The notes under the pieces were generated by a model. The model saw only the letters and a list, made by a program, of their open reading frames with translations. It ran no database searches and was not told the origin of the DNA. This document shows, in pieces, positions 1-9,623 of a stretch of 64,000 bases of DNA. Numbering within the stretch: the first letter of the stretch is position 1; every line of letters starts with the position of its first letter. The DNA is from Neorhizobium sp. NCHU2750 (GTDB lineage Bacteria > Pseudomonadota > Alphaproteobacteria > Rhizobiales > Rhizobiaceae), in contig NZ_CP030827.1 of the NCBI RefSeq assembly GCF_003597675.1, positions 1,922,001 to 1,986,000 on the forward strand. Direction: 5' to 3'. Made by a program: the position numbers and the translations under genes.

Positions 1-1382
1 TCTTCACCTTCCAGCTTTTAAAGGACAAGGGCCGCATTCCCTTCTCGTCCCGCCTCGATGCGATCGCCAAGATGGAAAAGATCGGCGATCGCAGCGTCCG
101 CTTCACCTTCAACAACAAGGCCGACCGGGAATTTCCGCTCATCCTGGCGAGTTCGACGCCGATCCTGCCCAAGCACGCGATCGATCCCGCCACATTCGAC
201 CAGTCGACCCTGAAACCGCCAATCGGCTCCGGCCCGTACCGCATCAAGTCCGTCTCTCCCGGCGAGCGCATCGTATATGAGCGCAACCCGGATTATTGGG
301 GCAAGGACATCCCGTCCAAGATCGGCTTCGACAATTACGATCAGATCTCGATCGAATATTTCCTCCAGGAAAGCACCATGTTCGAGGCCTTTAAAAAGGG
401 CGATCTCGACATCTATCTCGATGGCAGCCCCACCCACTGGACGCGCGCCTATGATTTCCCCGCCGCCCGCAACGGCGAAGTGGTGCAGGACGATTTCAAG
501 CCGAAGCTGCCGACCGGCATGCTCGGCTTCGTCTTCAACACGCGCCGGCCGATCTTTTCCGACGTCAACGTCCGCGCCGGCCTCGCGCTCGCCTTCGATT
601 TCGAATGGGCCAACAGGAACCTGTTCGAAAACGCCTATACGCGCACCGAAAGCTACTGGCAGAATTCCGATCTCACCTCGCTCGGCAGGCCCGCCGACGA
701 GCGGGAGAAGCAATTACTCGGCCCCGCCGTGGCAGATATCGATCCCGATATTCTCGACGGCACCTACCGGCTGCCGAAGACCGATGGCTCGGGCGCCGAT
801 CGCACAATCCTGAAAAGGGCCGTCGATCTCCTGGCCAAGGGCGGCTATCACATCGTCGGCGGCAAGATGGTCGACAAGACCGGCCGCCAGCTCGCCTTCG
901 AGGTGATGACCCAGACGACCGACCAGGAAAAGCTCGCCATCACCTACCAGCGCAGCCTGCGCCTGATCGGCGTGGAGATGGCGATCCGCACCGTCGATGA
1001 TTCGCAATACCAGTCGCGGACCGCGACATTCGACTACGACATGATCGTAAAAGCCTATACCTCGTCGCTCTCCCCGGGCACCGAGCAGCTTGGCAGATGG
1101 GGCTCGGCCTCGCGCGACCGCGAAGGCAGCTTCAATTTTGCCGGCACGGCCAGCCCCGACATCGATCATATGATCGAGACCATGCTGACCGCCCGTTCCG
1201 AAGAGGATTTTCAGGCCTCTATCCGCGCCTATGACCGGCTGCTGCTTTCCGGCCACTATCTGGTCCCGCTCTACCATGTGCCCGATCAGTGGGTGGCGCG
1301 ACGCAGCTATATAGGCTATCCCGAAACCTTGCCGCTCTATGGCTACCAGCTCGAAGCCTGGTGGGACAAGCGAGCGCAGTAA
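1..1382 (+). CDS. ABC transporter periplasmic peptide-binding protein, YejA-like (5' end off window)
   Basis: This is the C-terminal part of a family 5 extracellular solute-binding protein. The reading frame is open from base 3 to the TAA at 1380-1382, so the N-terminus and signal peptide lie before the window. Family 5 proteins bind oligopeptides in the periplasm and hand them to an ABC importer. The stretch with FVFNTRRP, AFDFEWANRNLF and the later YRTESYW-like segment resembles YejA, the binding protein of the microcin C/peptide importer YejABEF, more than DppA or OppA. No permease or ATPase gene follows, so the rest of the transporter must be upstream or elsewhere. The family is certain; the YejA subfamily is from memory of its motifs. 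Confidence 0.85.
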   Translation, partial: FTFQLLKDKGRIPFSSRLDAIAKMEKIGDRSVRFTFNNKADREFPLILASSTPILPKHAIDPATFDQSTLKPPIGSGPYRIKSVSPGERIVYERNPDYWGKDIPSKIGFDNYDQISIEYFLQESTMFEAFKKGDLDIYLDGSPTHWTRAYDFPAARNGEVVQDDFKPKLPTGMLGFVFNTRRPIFSDVNVRAGLALAFDFEWANRNLFENAYTRTESYWQNSDLTSLGRPADEREKQLLGPAVADIDPDILDGTYRLPKTDGSGADRTILKRAVDLLAKGGYHIVGGKMVDKTGRQLAFEVMTQTTDQEKLAITYQRSLRLIGVEMAIRTVDDSQYQSRTATFDYDMIVKAYTSSLSPGTEQLGRWGSASRDREGSFNFAGTASPDIDHMIETMLTARSEEDFQASIRAYDRLLLSGHYLVPLYHVPDQWVARRSYIGYPETLPLYGYQLEAWWDKRAQ

Positions 1383-1555
1383 GGCAATTCCGGCAGAACC
1401 GGGAACCGGTCTTGCCTCCGCAGTTGCCTAGAACAGAACCCCGGAACAGTTTCGCATGTCGACAGAATGCGGACATATTCTCGACACCCCGTGTCATCAA
1501 GACAGGCCCGTGTGATCAAACAGGCCTTTGTCATCAAAACAGGAAGGATACCGCC

Positions 1556-2227
1556 ATGGAGCGCGTCACCATCGACCTCGTTTCGGACGTTGTCTGCCCC
1601 TGGTGCTATGTCGGCAAGGCACGGCTCGAACTCGCCATTGCCGAAGTTCAGGATGAGGTCGGCATTGACGTCAATTGGCGCCCCTACCGGCTGAACCCCG
1701 ACATTCCGCCGGAAGGCGTCGACCAGAAGGCCTATCTGGAGGAAAAGCTCGGTGGCGCAGAAGCCGTTGCCCGCAGTCGCGAAACGCTGACGAAGCTCGG
1801 CGCCGAAGTCGGAATCCGCTTTGACTTCGAGGCCATCAAGATCGGCCCCAATACGCTCGATGCGCACCGGCTCATCCACTGGGCCATGCTTGAGAGCCGC
1901 GAGATACAGGATCTCGTCGTGACCGGTCTTTTCCGGGCCAATTTCGAGGAAGGCCGAAATGTCGGCGATCACGCCGTTCTGGCCGATATCGCAGAAGCTG
2001 CCGGCATGGACCGCAAGGTGGTAGAAAACCTGCTGAAGTCGGATGCCGACAAGGACATGGTGCTCGGCGAAATCGATGCCGCCCAGAAGATGGGCGTCAA
2101 CGGCGTTCCATTCTTCATCATCGACGGGCAATATGCAGTCAGCGGTGCCCAGACGCCGGATGTCCTCGCCGGTGCCTTCCGCGATATCGCCAAACTCAAG
2201 ACCGAAGCCCGCAAGAGCATGATCTAG
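1556..2227 (+). CDS. DsbA-family oxidoreductase, FrnE-like
   Basis: A 223-residue thioredoxin-fold protein of the DsbA/FrnE group. A CPWC redox motif sits near the N-terminus inside DVVCPWCYVGK, followed by the helical insertion and a C-terminal GVPFFIIDGQYAVSGAQ segment that carries the cis-proline loop (GVP). The ATG at 1556 is chosen because it has an AGGAAGG ribosome site about eight bases upstream and starts directly with the first beta strand; the frame is open further upstream but that part does not look coding. There is no signal peptide, so it is cytoplasmic, as usual for FrnE proteins, which are polyketide-pathway or stress-related disulfide isomerases. The physiological substrate is unknown. 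Confidence 0.88.
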   Translation: MERVTIDLVSDVVCPWCYVGKARLELAIAEVQDEVGIDVNWRPYRLNPDIPPEGVDQKAYLEEKLGGAEAVARSRETLTKLGAEVGIRFDFEAIKIGPNTLDAHRLIHWAMLESREIQDLVVTGLFRANFEEGRNVGDHAVLADIAEAAGMDRKVVENLLKSDADKDMVLGEIDAAQKMGVNGVPFFIIDGQYAVSGAQTPDVLAGAFRDIAKLKTEARKSMI

Positions 2228-2350
2228 CGTAAATTCGGCGTTTCCTCGAATCGCCGGATTTGGTCTATCTACCTGACTTTCCGCAGTTCCGGACATGAAG
2301 CCGCACCCCGTTTTTGCCGGGACTGCTCTCGCTGACCAAAGGCCACCCCA

Positions 2351-3292
2351 GTGCAAAAAGACCACACCCTCAAGGGTGTCCTCCTCGCCTTTGCGGCATT
2401 CGCCGCCTATGCGTGGAGCGACGCCAGCGTCAAGATGATCGAAGGACATCTGAGCCCCTACCAGTCCTCCTTCCTCGGTGCGGTCTTCTGCCTCGCCGGC
2501 CTGCCCTTCATCATGAAGAAGGGCGATCGCTGGGCCGATATTCTCAACACCACCAACCGGCCCCTCTGGCTCCTGCGCTTCATCGCCCAGGCGGGCGGCA
2601 CGATCGGCAGCGTAACGGCCTTCACCCATCTGTCGATGGCCGAGGCCTTTGCGCTGATCTTCCTTCTTCCCTCCTTCGTCACCATCATGTCGGTGGTCTT
2701 CTTGAAGGAGAAGGTCGGGGTGAAGCGCTGGGCCGCCGTCGTCATCGGCTTTGCCGGCGTTCTCGTCGTCCTGCGCCCCGGTTTTCGTGAATTGTCGATC
2801 GGCCATCTCGGCGCCGTCTTCGGCGGCTTGAGCGGCGCGATCTCGATCGTCGTCTTCCGCGCCATGGGCCCGTCGGAAAAGAACATCTCGCTCTATGGCG
2901 CAGGCGTTCTCGGCACGATCCTCGTCTGCGGCGCGATCTCCATTCCCGGCTTCCAGATCCCGAGCGCCATCCAGTGGACCTATCTCGCAGGCTACGGCCT
3001 ACTCGCTGCGCTCGCCGCCATCCTGCTCATGTATGCGGCGACCCATGCCCCGGCAACGCTGATCGGCCCGACGCAATACAGCCAGATGCTCTGGGCGGTT
3101 CTGTTCGGCTATCTCGTCTTCGGCGACCATATCGACCTGCCGATGCTGATCGGCATCATCCTGATCGTCGGCTCCGGCCTGCTGACCCTGATGCGCGAAA
3201 AGGCCCGCGGCACCCCGCTGCCGCCCGCCGTGGCGCCAAACGCCCAGGCGGCCGCAATGATCGCCCCGGACGGCGGCGAGAAGAAAGACTGA
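2351..3292 (+). CDS. EamA/DMT-family membrane transporter
   Basis: A 313-residue inner-membrane protein with about ten hydrophobic segments arranged as two EamA repeats, the layout of drug/metabolite exporters. The start is a GTG; there is only a weak AAAGG upstream and no better in-frame start. The C-terminal tail of about 30 residues is hydrophilic and alanine/proline-rich. It stands alone, 120 bases after the DsbA-like gene on the same strand and convergent with mfd. Substrates of this family cannot be predicted from sequence. Confidence 0.85.
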   Translation: MQKDHTLKGVLLAFAAFAAYAWSDASVKMIEGHLSPYQSSFLGAVFCLAGLPFIMKKGDRWADILNTTNRPLWLLRFIAQAGGTIGSVTAFTHLSMAEAFALIFLLPSFVTIMSVVFLKEKVGVKRWAAVVIGFAGVLVVLRPGFRELSIGHLGAVFGGLSGAISIVVFRAMGPSEKNISLYGAGVLGTILVCGAISIPGFQIPSAIQWTYLAGYGLLAALAAILLMYAATHAPATLIGPTQYSQMLWAVLFGYLVFGDHIDLPMLIGIILIVGSGLLTLMREKARGTPLPPAVAPNAQAAAMIAPDGGEKKD

Positions 3293-3320
3293 AGAGTTCG
3301 GGCAATCTCCCTGAACGACC

Positions 3321-3354
3321 GTCATCCTCGGGCTCGTTGTCCCAAGGATATGAC
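3321..3354. repeat. imperfect palindrome of the ATCCTCGGG type
   Basis: GTCATCCT-GGG on the left faces CCC-AGG-ATGAC on the right with a few mismatches. It lies in the 216-bp gap between the convergent EamA and mfd genes, about 120 bases before a perfect palindrome with the same core (3471-3493). Confidence 0.45.
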
Positions 3355-3470
3355 CACAACGAAGAGAGTTGCAACGTCAGCGGGAACGCCACTGATGCAG
3401 CATAAGCGGCACCATTTTCGCGTCAGCCGAAACGCTCACCGCGCATTCCGACAAACCGCCACCTGAGCAC

Positions 3471-3493
3471 ATCCTCGGGACAGGCCCGAGGAT
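3471..3493. repeat. perfect 9-bp hairpin, ATCCTCGGG / CCCGAGGAT
   Basis: Two perfect 9-base arms are separated by ACAGG. It lies 16 bases beyond the mfd stop codon on the minus strand, so it may act as the mfd terminator although no U-tract follows. The remaining bases of the 3293-3508 gap show nothing else I can support. Confidence 0.5.
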
Positions 3494-3508
3494 AACGGCC
3501 ATGCGTTT

Positions 3509-6500
3509 TCAGCCCTTCGCCAGTTCCGCAAACTGCGTCATGATCTGCGCCGCAGCGGTGAGCCGCTTGGTCGGTGTCGGCAGGTCGCGGTTGAGGAAAA
3601 TGCTCTGGTCCGGCCTGATCTTGGCCAGCGAGCCCTGCTTGGCGATATAGCCGACAAGATTGGCCGGATTGGGGAACTGCTTGTCGCGGAAGGCGATGAC
3701 GACGCCCTTCGGACCGGCATCGACCTTCTCGACATTCGCCTTGCGGCAAAGCGACTTGATATAGACGACCTTGAGCAGGTTCTGCACTTCCGGCGGCATC
3801 GGCCCGAATCGGTCGACCATTTCCGCACCGAAACCATCGATTTCCGACAATTCCTCGATCTCGCCGAGACGGCGATAGAGCCCCATGCGCAGATGCAGAT
3901 CCGGCACGTAGTTTTCCGGGATCATCGTGGTGATGCCGACGGAGATCTGCGGCGACCAGCCGGTATCGATCACCTCGTCCTCGCCCTTCACCTCGGCGAC
4001 GGCCTCTTCGAGCATCTGCTGGTAAAGCTCGAAACCGACTTCCTTGATATGGCCGGACTGCTCCTCGCCCAAGAGATTGCCCGCACCGCGGATATCGAGG
4101 TCGTGGCTCGCCAGCTGGAAGCCGGCGCCGAGCGTATCGAGCGACTGGAGAACCTTGAGGCGACGATCCGCCATCTGCGTCAGCGTCTTGTTGACCGGCA
4201 GCGTGAACAGCGCAAATGCCCTCACCTTCGAGCGGCCGACGCGGCCGCGCAGCTGGTAGAGCTGGGCGAGACCGAACATGTCTGCGCGATGGACAATGAG
4301 GGTATTGGCGGTCGGCACATCGAGGCCGGATTCCACGATCGTGGTCGACAGAAGCACGTCATACTTGCCGTCATAGAAGGCATTCATGATGTCTTCCAGC
4401 TCGCCCGCCGCCATCTGCCCATGGGCGACCGCCACCTTCAGTTCCGGCACGTCGGACTGCAGGAAGGCCTGGATATCGGCCAGGTCCGCCAGCCTCGGGC
4501 AGACATAAAAGCTCTGGCCGCCACGATAATGTTCGCGCATCAGCGTCTCGCGGATGACCAGCGGATCGAAGGGCGAGATGAAGGTGCGGACCGCCATGCG
4601 GTCGACCGGCGGCGTGGTGATCAGCGACAGTTCGCGCACACCGGTCATGGCAAGCTGCAGCGTCCGCGGGATCGGCGTGGCCGACAGCGTCAGCACGTGG
4701 ACGTCGGTCTTGAGGTCCTTCAGCCGCTCCTTGTGCTTGACGCCGAAATGCTGCTCCTCGTCGATGATGAGAAGCGACAGATTGGCGAACTGGATGCCTG
4801 TACCGAGCAGCGCATGCGTGCCGACGACAATATCGACCTTGCCTTCGGACAGATCCTTCTTCGTCTGCGCCAGTTCCTTGGCGGAGACGAGGCGCGACGC
4901 CTGCGCAATCTTGATCGGCAACCCGCGAAAACGCTCGGAAAACGTCTTGAAATGCTGGCGGGCGAGAAGCGTGGTCGGCACCACGACAGCCACCTGCGCC
5001 CCGTTCATCGCCGCAAAGAAGGCGGCGCGCAGTGCCACTTCCGTCTTGCCGAAGCCGACATCGCCGCAGACGAGGCGATCCATCGGACGGCCGGCTGCTA
5101 GATCTTCGCGCACCGATTCGATTGCGTTTTCCTGGTCTTCCGTCTCGTCATAGGGGAAACGGGCGGCGAATTCGTCGTAGAGGCCTTCGGGCGTGGCCAG
5201 AACCGGTGCCTTGCGCACCATGCGGGTGGCAGCAATGCGGATCAGGTCGCCCGCCATGTCGAGCAGGCGCTTCTTCAGCTTCGCCTTGCGCGCCTGCCAT
5301 GCGCCGCCGCCGAGACGGTCGAGATTGGCTTCCGCCGCATCCGAACCGTAACGCGACAGAAGATCGATGTTTTCGACCGGCAGGAAAAGCTTTGCCTGGT
5401 CGGCATAATGCAGTTCAAGACAGGCGCGCGGCGCACCGGCAGCCTCGATGGTGATCAGGCCGACGAATTTGCCGATGCCGTGTTCGGCATGGACGACGAG
5501 CGAACCTTCGTCGAGACCCGCGACTTCGGTCAGGAAATCCGCTCCGCGCTTGCGCCGCTTGCCGCGACGAACCATGCGGTCGCCCAGAATATCCTGCTCG
5601 CCGATGACGGCGATATTGCCGGTCTCGAAACCGGATTCGAGGCTCATCACGGCCGAAGCCGCTTCGCCCTTGTCCAGCTTGTCAAGATCGGCAAGCTTTT
5701 CGATCGGCTTGATCCGCTTCAGCCCGCGCTCGTCCAGCACCTGCAGAAGCCGGTCGAGTGAACCGGCCGACCAGCCGGTAACGAGAACCTTGGTGCCTTC
5801 GGCCCGTCTATCGGCGATATGCTTGACGACGAGGTCGAAAACATTGACGCGTCCTTGCTCGCCGGCATCCCGGTCCTGCGTCTCGGAACTCGCTTCCGCC
5901 TGGCTCTTCGCCCAGCGCGGACCGGTATGCGCATCGAGTGTCACCACCGGGCGACCGGACGCATCCATCTCGTTGAACGGCGTCAGCCGAAGCGCCGCCG
6001 CCTCGTCCAGCGCCGCAGCGAACGCCTTGCCGTCAAGATAAAGCTGGCCGGGAGATACCGGCTTGTAGGGCGTCGAATGCGCCGCAGCGCCCTTGCCCTG
6101 GCTTCCCTGATCGCGGCGCGCCTCGAAATAGTCGATGACCAGCTTGGAGCGTTCGGCTGCCGCCTCGCGCGCCGTGTGGTCGGTGACGATGCGGAAGCCG
6201 GCAAGATAGTCGAAGGCGGTTTCGAGCCTGTCGTAGAACAGCGGCAGCCAGTGTTCCATGCCGGCATAGCGCCGGCCTTCGGAGACGGCCTGATAGAGCG
6301 CGTCGTCGCGTGTGGCAGCGCCGAACAGCGACAGGTAATTCTTGCGGAACCGGCTGATCGTGTCCGGCGTCAGCGTCACTTCGCTCATCGGGTTCAAATC
6401 GAGCGAACGCGCCTGCCCTGTCGTCCGCTGACTGGCCGGATCGAAACTCCGGATGCTTTCCAGCGTATCGCCGAAGAAATCGAGCCGCACCGGCTCTTCC

Positions 6501-7039
6501 GTACCCGGAACGAAGACGTCGAGAATGCCGCCGCGCACCGCGAATTCGCCGACTTCGCGCACGGTCGAGACGCGGTCGAAACCGTTGCGCTCCAGCCGTG
6601 CGGCAATATCGTCCATGCGGATCTGGTTGCCGGGCTTTGCCGAAAACGCGAGGCTATCGATGATCTCCGCCGGCGCGATCTTCTGCAGCATCGCGTTGAC
6701 GGTGACGAGCACGATCGCCGGATGCGGCTTCTTCGCATGCGCAATCAGGCCCGACAGCGCCGACAGTCGCCGCGCGGAGACATCCGCGCTCGGCGACACG
6801 CGGTCATAGGGCAGGCAGTCCCAGGCAGGCAGGGAGAGTACCGGGATTTCGGGCGCCACGAAGGAGAGCATCTGCTCCAGATCCGGCATGCGCTGGCCAT
6901 CGGAAAGCACGTAAGCCACCGACTGGCCGGAACGTGCCAGTTCGGCCAGCACCATCGGCTCCATGCCGGCCGGCACATTGCCGATCGTCAGCGGCGTGGA
7001 GGCGCTAGCGATCTTCTTCGCGTCAAAACCGGAAATCAT
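3509..7039 (-). CDS. mfd: transcription-repair coupling factor Mfd
   Basis: A 1176-residue ATP-dependent translocase that removes RNA polymerase stalled at DNA lesions and recruits UvrA. The order of parts matches the family: UvrB-like N-terminal region, RNA-polymerase interaction domain near the middle, then a RecG-like motor with Walker A (GDVGFGKTE, about residue 658) and the DEEQHFG box (about residue 759), and a C-terminal TRCF domain. Length is usual. Its ATG overlaps the TGA of the sdhE-type gene by four bases (ATGA), so the two are translationally coupled. recG lies just beyond, divergently transcribed. Confidence 0.98.
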   Translation of the reverse strand: MISGFDAKKIASASTPLTIGNVPAGMEPMVLAELARSGQSVAYVLSDGQRMPDLEQMLSFVAPEIPVLSLPAWDCLPYDRVSPSADVSARRLSALSGLIAHAKKPHPAIVLVTVNAMLQKIAPAEIIDSLAFSAKPGNQIRMDDIAARLERNGFDRVSTVREVGEFAVRGGILDVFVPGTEEPVRLDFFGDTLESIRSFDPASQRTTGQARSLDLNPMSEVTLTPDTISRFRKNYLSLFGAATRDDALYQAVSEGRRYAGMEHWLPLFYDRLETAFDYLAGFRIVTDHTAREAAAERSKLVIDYFEARRDQGSQGKGAAAHSTPYKPVSPGQLYLDGKAFAAALDEAAALRLTPFNEMDASGRPVVTLDAHTGPRWAKSQAEASSETQDRDAGEQGRVNVFDLVVKHIADRRAEGTKVLVTGWSAGSLDRLLQVLDERGLKRIKPIEKLADLDKLDKGEAASAVMSLESGFETGNIAVIGEQDILGDRMVRRGKRRKRGADFLTEVAGLDEGSLVVHAEHGIGKFVGLITIEAAGAPRACLELHYADQAKLFLPVENIDLLSRYGSDAAEANLDRLGGGAWQARKAKLKKRLLDMAGDLIRIAATRMVRKAPVLATPEGLYDEFAARFPYDETEDQENAIESVREDLAAGRPMDRLVCGDVGFGKTEVALRAAFFAAMNGAQVAVVVPTTLLARQHFKTFSERFRGLPIKIAQASRLVSAKELAQTKKDLSEGKVDIVVGTHALLGTGIQFANLSLLIIDEEQHFGVKHKERLKDLKTDVHVLTLSATPIPRTLQLAMTGVRELSLITTPPVDRMAVRTFISPFDPLVIRETLMREHYRGGQSFYVCPRLADLADIQAFLQSDVPELKVAVAHGQMAAGELEDIMNAFYDGKYDVLLSTTIVESGLDVPTANTLIVHRADMFGLAQLYQLRGRVGRSKVRAFALFTLPVNKTLTQMADRRLKVLQSLDTLGAGFQLASHDLDIRGAGNLLGEEQSGHIKEVGFELYQQMLEEAVAEVKGEDEVIDTGWSPQISVGITTMIPENYVPDLHLRMGLYRRLGEIEELSEIDGFGAEMVDRFGPMPPEVQNLLKVVYIKSLCRKANVEKVDAGPKGVVIAFRDKQFPNPANLVGYIAKQGSLAKIRPDQSIFLNRDLPTPTKRLTAAAQIMTQFAELAKG

Positions 7040-7359
7040 TGGCCGAGTTTCTCTTTCAACGACTCTTTCGTGACAGGATCGAAATCCGGCTTGTAGGCGG
7101 CCACGCGCGCAAACAGCGGCGTATTGCGATCTTCCGGCAAGGGACTCGCACCGGTGATCCAGGAATGCAGGTCATGGTCGTCCTCGGCCATGATCTGTTC
7201 GAACTCGTCGAGTTCCTCATCCGAAAGCCTGGCAATCTCCGCCTCCGCAAACGAGCCGAACACGAGGTCCATCTCGCGAATGCCGCGATGCCAGCAGCGG
7301 TAGAGAATACGACGGCGGCGCGGGTCTAGATCCGCGCTGGTGCGTGCCAATCCGGTCAT
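7036..7359 (-). CDS. sdhE: FAD assembly factor SdhE (succinate dehydrogenase assembly factor 2)
   Basis: A 107-residue member of the DUF339/SdhE family, small helical proteins that help attach FAD covalently to the flavoprotein subunit of succinate dehydrogenase. The signature RRRILYRCWHRGIREMD is present, containing the RGxxE motif that contacts the flavoprotein. I place the start at the ATG at 7359, preceded by AGGGA about seven bases upstream, rather than twelve codons earlier, because the family begins shortly before the RRR segment. The stop overlaps the mfd start by four bases. The sdh operon is not in this window. Confidence 0.9.
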   Translation of the reverse strand: MTGLARTSADLDPRRRRILYRCWHRGIREMDLVFGSFAEAEIARLSDEELDEFEQIMAEDDHDLHSWITGASPLPEDRNTPLFARVAAYKPDFDPVTKESLKEKLGQ

Positions 7360-7449
7360 GTGCAAATCCCTGTTTTGCGGTTCATATAGGATCAAAATGC
7401 GCGCCCGTCACCTTGCCAAATGGCCAAAACTTGCCCCATTTAACCGGCC

Positions 7450-9555
7450 ATGCGCCCAGCCATACTCGATCCCCTCTTCGCTTCCGCCTCGTCGCTGCCC
7501 GGTGTCGGGCCGAAGATCGCCGACCTGATCGCCAAAGTGACGGGCCGCGAGGATGCCGAGGATTGCCGCGTCGTCGATCTTCTCTTCCATGCGCCCTTCT
7601 CGCTGATCGACCGCCGCAACCGGCCGGGCATTGCGCTGGCACCGCAGGGCACGATTGTCACCATCGAGGGACGTGTCGACCGCCACCAGCCGCCGGCACG
7701 CGGCACCAACCAGCCCTATCGCGTCTTTCTTCACGACGAGACCGGCGAACTTGCGCTCACCTTCTTCCGCGCCAAGGGCGACTGGCTGGCAAAATCGCTG
7801 CCGATAGACGAACAGGTCATGGTCAGCGGCAAGGTCGACTGGTTCAACGGCCGCGCCTCCATGGTGCATCCGGATTTCATGGTGAAGGTCTCGGAGGCGC
7901 AGAACCTCGCCCTGGTCGAGCCGGTCTATCCGCTCACCGCCGGCCTGTCGCCGAAGACGCTCAGGAAGGTCATCGAGGGCGCCGTCGAACGACTTCCGGA
8001 TTTCCCCGAATGGGCCGATGCTGCGCTGACTGAGAAGCAGAATTTCCCGTCGGTCAGCGATGCCTTCCGCGACCTGCATCATCCGGAAGATGAAAAGGAT
8101 ATCGATCCCAATGCGCCTGCGCGGCGCCGGCTTGCCTATGACGAATTTCTGGCCGGGCAGGTATCGCTGGCGCTGGTGCGCCAGAAGATCCGCAAGGTGC
8201 CGGGCCAGCCGATCCGGGTAAAGGGCGATCTGGCGGCAAGGATCATCCACGCCCTGCCCTTCTCCCTCACCCCGAGCCAGAAGGCAGCCGTCGGGGACAT
8301 TACCAGGGACATGGCCGGCGAAGACCGCATGCTGCGCCTTCTTCAGGGCGATGTCGGTGCCGGCAAGACGCTGGTGGCGCTGCTTTCCATGGCAGCCGCC
8401 GTCGAGGCCGGCGGCCAGGCGGTGCTGATGGCGCCGACCGAAATCCTCGCCCGCCAGCATTTCTCCACCATCTCGAAGCTCGCAGGCGCTGCCGGCGTCA
8501 CCGTCGAGCTTCTGACCGGCCGCACCAAGGGCCGCGAGCGCGACGCGATTGTCGAACGCATCGCATCCGGCGAAGCACAGATCATCGTCGGCACCCATGC
8601 GCTGTTTCAGGATACGGTGAGCTACGCCAACCTGATGATGGCTGTGGTCGACGAGCAGCACCGTTTCGGCGTCCACCAACGCCTGCGCCTCACGGCAAAA
8701 GGCATTTCCCCGCATATGCTGGTAATGACCGCCACCCCCATCCCGCGCACGCTGGTGCTTGCGGCCTTCGGCGACATGGATGTGTCGAAGCTCACCGAAA
8801 AACCCGCCGGCCGCAAGCCGATCCAGACCGTCACCGTGCCGACCGAGAGGATCGGTGACATCGTCGCAAGACTGAAGAGCGCCATCACCGAAGGCAAGAA
8901 GGCCTACTGGATCTGCCCGCTGGTGGAAGAATCCGACGTCTCGGAACTGATGTCGGCGGAAGAGCGCCATGCCGTCCTTGCCCGCGAACTCGGCGCAAAA
9001 AATGTCGGCCTCGTCCATGGTCGCATGGCGGGTCCGGAAAAGGACGCGGTAATGGCCGCCTTCAAGAGCGGCGAGATCCGCATGCTGGTCGCAACCACCG
9101 TCGTCGAAGTCGGCGTCGATGTGCCGGACGCGACGATCATGGTGATCGAGCATGCCGAACGCTTCGGCCTGGCCCAGCTTCACCAGTTGCGCGGCCGTGT
9201 CGGGCGCGGCGACGAAGCCTCCACCTGCATCCTGCTCTACAAGGGACCTTTAAGCGAGACCGGCCATGCGCGGCTCTCCATCCTGCGCGACAGCGAGGAT
9301 GGGTTCCTGATCGCAGAAGAAGACCTGAAACTGCGCGGCGAAGGCGAGCTGCTCGGCACCCGCCAGTCGGGTACGCCGGGTTTCCGGATCGCCAGCCTCG
9401 CCGCCCATGCCGACCTTCTGGAAATCGCTCGCAAGGACGCGACATACCTGCTCGACCGCGACCCGGACCTGACCGGCACCCGTGGCGAAGCCGTCCGCGT
9501 CCTCCTCTATCTCCATCGCCGCGACGAGGCAATCCGCTTCCTCAGGGCGGGATAA
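7450..9555 (+). CDS. recG: ATP-dependent DNA helicase RecG
   Basis: A 701-residue branch-migration helicase that reverses stalled replication forks and processes recombination intermediates. The wedge/OB domain fills the first 250 or so residues; Walker A (GDVGAGKT) is near residue 300, the DEQHRFG box near residue 401, and the C-terminal helicase lobe contains HQLRGRVGRG. Length and start agree with the family. It is divergent from sdhE-mfd, and the 90-bp gap must hold both promoters. No strong Shine-Dalgarno sequence precedes the ATG. Confidence 0.98.
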   Translation: MRPAILDPLFASASSLPGVGPKIADLIAKVTGREDAEDCRVVDLLFHAPFSLIDRRNRPGIALAPQGTIVTIEGRVDRHQPPARGTNQPYRVFLHDETGELALTFFRAKGDWLAKSLPIDEQVMVSGKVDWFNGRASMVHPDFMVKVSEAQNLALVEPVYPLTAGLSPKTLRKVIEGAVERLPDFPEWADAALTEKQNFPSVSDAFRDLHHPEDEKDIDPNAPARRRLAYDEFLAGQVSLALVRQKIRKVPGQPIRVKGDLAARIIHALPFSLTPSQKAAVGDITRDMAGEDRMLRLLQGDVGAGKTLVALLSMAAAVEAGGQAVLMAPTEILARQHFSTISKLAGAAGVTVELLTGRTKGRERDAIVERIASGEAQIIVGTHALFQDTVSYANLMMAVVDEQHRFGVHQRLRLTAKGISPHMLVMTATPIPRTLVLAAFGDMDVSKLTEKPAGRKPIQTVTVPTERIGDIVARLKSAITEGKKAYWICPLVEESDVSELMSAEERHAVLARELGAKNVGLVHGRMAGPEKDAVMAAFKSGEIRMLVATTVVEVGVDVPDATIMVIEHAERFGLAQLHQLRGRVGRGDEASTCILLYKGPLSETGHARLSILRDSEDGFLIAEEDLKLRGEGELLGTRQSGTPGFRIASLAAHADLLEIARKDATYLLDRDPDLTGTRGEAVRVLLYLHRRDEAIRFLRAG

Positions 9556-9566
9556 AACCGTCCATG

Positions 9567-9596
9567 GAAAAGGCCGGCAGAGCGATCCGCCGGCCT
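9567..9596 (-). terminator. rho-independent terminator of the phytase-like gene
   Basis: A perfect 8-bp stem AGGCCGGC/GCCGGCCT with a 10-base loop is followed, on the minus strand, by a short T run. It lies between the convergent recG and the 9624-11105 gene. Confidence 0.7.
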
Positions 9597-9623
9597 CATC
9601 GAAGACTGTCTCCGGATGGAGAC

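Noticed and set aside
1402..1425. GGAAC-N16-GTT upstream of the DsbA-like gene
   Set aside because: Spacing is one base short of the pattern seen at 26.7-27.7 kb and it lies about 130 bases from the start codon; may be chance.
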